A stretch of DNA of 64,000 nt, from positions 186,001-250,000 of the forward strand of contig NZ_FNXY01000009.1 in NCBI RefSeq assembly GCF_900108855.1. Reading direction: 5' to 3'. Shown piece by piece: positions 62,665 to 64,000 of the stretch. Each line of letters begins with the position of its first letter. The stretch's first letter is position 1. The stretch comes from Dyadobacter koreensis. GTDB lineage: Bacteria > Bacteroidota > Bacteroidia > Cytophagales > Spirosomataceae. Under the pieces are notes generated by a model that was not told the origin of the DNA, did no database searches, and worked only from the letters and a program-made list of their open reading frames with translations. The position numbers and the translations under genes were made by a program.

Positions 62665-64000
62665 ATGGAAAGTATTCAAAAACCAATTCATAGCTTAATC
62701 AGTGGGATCGCTGGCGTAACGGTACACGGATCAGAAAATGTTGTCGTCAATAAAATAATCATTGATTCAAGGCGCGTTCTGCCGGGAAGTTTATTTGTGG
62801 CACTTCGAGGCACCCAAACGGATGGACATCAATATGTAGAAACAGCCTCGGATCTCGGCGCTGCTGCCATTCTTTGCGAAAAGTTACCTGCACAATTGCG
62901 GGCTGGAATTACCTACATTCAGGCTCAGGATTCTGCATCTGCGATGGGATTTATCGCTGCTTCATTTTATGATCAGCCGTCGAAAAAAGTGACATTGGTC
63001 GGAGTAACCGGAACAAATGGGAAAACATCTGTCGCAACCTTTTTATTCCAGCTTTTCAGAGCTTTGGGTTATCGTTGCGGCTTGTTATCAACCGTTCAAA
63101 ATCAGATTGAAGACGAAGTTATTCCTTCGACACATACAACGCCGGACGCAGTTGCACTTAACGAACTTCTCGCATTAATGCATGAAAAAGGCTGCTCGCA
63201 CGTCTTCATGGAAGTAAGTTCGCATGCCGTTTCGCAGCACCGTATCACAGGTTTACATTTTGCAGGAGGCATTTTTACAAATATTACGCACGATCACCTC
63301 GATTTCCATAAAACATTTGACAATTACATCACAGCGAAAAAAGGCTTCTTCGATCAATTGCCTAAGACTGCTTTTGCTCTTGTCAATATCGACGATCGCC
63401 GTGGTTCGGTAATGGTCCAGAATACAAAAGCCAGAATCGAGACTTATTCGCTGCAAACGCTTGCAACGTACAATGGAAAAATTCTTTCCGATACGCTTAC
63501 GGGAATGCATATGGAGATCAACAATCAGGAGGTATGGTTCCGCGTGATTGGCCGGTTTAACGGATATAATTTACTCTCTGTTTATGGGGCTGCTATTGCT
63601 CTCGGCGAATCTCCGGAAGAAGTACTGACGGCACTTTCCAACCTGAACAGCCCTCCGGGACGATTCGAGCAGATTCATTCTGTGGATAACATTGTTGGAA
63701 TTGTGGATTACGCCCATACGCCGGATGCGCTGGAAAATGTTTTGCAAACTATTGCACACCTTCGTCATGGCAATGAACAAGTCATAACGATTGTTGGATG
63801 CGGAGGAAACCGCGATGCTGCTAAAAGACCGAAAATGGCTGAGATTGCCTGCAATTTGAGCACCCGGGTTATTCTTACGTCAGATAACCCAAGATATGAG
63901 GAGCCACAGGATATTCTGGATCAGATGATGAAAGGTGTTCCGCCTTTGAAATTTAAAAATACAATTGTCGTTCCCGATCGCCATGAAGCAATTTTTAAAG
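62665..64000 (+). CDS. murE: UDP-MurNAc-tripeptide synthetase, N-terminal part
   Basis: MurE adds the third amino acid to UDP-MurNAc-dipeptide in the cytosol. About 445 residues are present before the window ends. The start is the ATG at 62665. Motifs are IDSRRVLPGSLFVALRG (uridine binding), VGVTGTNGKTSVATFL (ATP loop), EVSSHAVSQHRI and FTNITHDHLDFHKTF, and VDYAHTPDALENVL. The SDNPRYEEPQDI motif near the end is the DNPR signature of meso-diaminopimelate-adding enzymes, fitting a Gram-negative wall. It follows the PBP gene by seven bases. Confidence 0.95.
   Translation, partial: MESIQKPIHSLISGIAGVTVHGSENVVVNKIIIDSRRVLPGSLFVALRGTQTDGHQYVETASDLGAAAILCEKLPAQLRAGITYIQAQDSASAMGFIAASFYDQPSKKVTLVGVTGTNGKTSVATFLFQLFRALGYRCGLLSTVQNQIEDEVIPSTHTTPDAVALNELLALMHEKGCSHVFMEVSSHAVSQHRITGLHFAGGIFTNITHDHLDFHKTFDNYITAKKGFFDQLPKTAFALVNIDDRRGSVMVQNTKARIETYSLQTLATYNGKILSDTLTGMHMEINNQEVWFRVIGRFNGYNLLSVYGAAIALGESPEEVLTALSNLNSPPGRFEQIHSVDNIVGIVDYAHTPDALENVLQTIAHLRHGNEQVITIVGCGGNRDAAKRPKMAEIACNLSTRVILTSDNPRYEEPQDILDQMMKGVPPLKFKNTIVVPDRHEAIFK

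Noticed and set aside
1..64000. CRISPR arrays, tRNA or rRNA genes, insertion sequences and prophage genes
   Set aside because: I looked for regularly spaced repeats, cloverleaf-like sequences and transposase or integrase motifs and saw none.

Overview
The window looks like a chromosomal segment of a member of the Bacteroidota, most likely the order Cytophagales and close to Dyadobacter or Spirosoma. Supporting signs are a TonB-dependent receptor with a carboxypeptidase-regulatory-like N-terminus, promoters of the form TTG-N(17-23)-TAnnTTTG instead of sigma-70 boxes, weak Shine-Dalgarno sequences, a SecA of about 1100 residues, BshC (bacillithiol synthesis), several membrane-anchored sigma/anti-sigma pairs, and an FtsL-like protein plus PASTA-containing PBP in the cell-wall cluster. 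The assignment rests on sequence reading only. I saw no rRNA, tRNA, CRISPR array, transposase or phage gene.

Layout. 1-7.1 kb: truncated TonB receptor, folK, rpmB, a two-component pair, a GlcNAc-kinase-like ATPase, a cytochrome-b5-like protein, a small lipoprotein and thiL. 7.1-14.1 kb: class IV aminotransferase, polyprenyl synthase, rhomboid protease, psd and secA. 14.5-20.4 kb: PspC protein, thiolase (fadA-like), two glycosyltransferases and acyl-CoA dehydrogenase (fadE-like). 20.7-31.7 kb: bshC, a sigma/anti-sigma/adhesin-like operon, ispH and a giant alpha-2-macroglobulin lipoprotein. 32-36.2 kb: haem uptake and utilisation operon (small CxCC protein, hmuT, hmuU, hmuV, hemS). 36.4-43.4 kb: dicarboxylate symporter, then an operon of sigma factor, membrane anti-sigma/TPR protein, cytosolic subtilase and periplasmic TPR-CHAT protease. 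43.7-47.5 kb: a putative RiPP-type cluster (small CxxC protein, DUF692/MNIO oxidase, partner protein), an M3 peptidase and a small lipoprotein. 47.5-53.1 kb: surface-polysaccharide genes. 53-58.8 kb: Rrf2 regulator, metzincin-like protein, fadN-like bifunctional beta-oxidation enzyme, MarR regulator and a TlpA-like lipoprotein. 58.9-64 kb: division/cell-wall cluster (rsmH, ftsL-like, PBP, murE, which runs off the end).

Three observations stand out. (1) A near-perfect palindrome, TAGTATGC-nn-GCATACTA, lies upstream of thiolase, twice upstream of acyl-CoA dehydrogenase, and upstream of the marR-fadN pair. In two cases its centre supplies the TTG of the -33 box. This defines a scattered fatty-acid beta-oxidation regulon that the MarR protein probably controls. 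(2) The DUF692/MNIO cluster at 43.7-45.4 kb has a translationally coupled 92-residue partner containing a CTGCG motif, and looks like an uncharacterised peptide-modifying system. (3) Divergent from it is a four-gene sigma / anti-sigma / subtilase / CHAT-protease operon that could form a proteolytic stress or cell-death circuit. Paired GTCCGACGG hairpins at two convergent gene junctions form a small dispersed repeat family.
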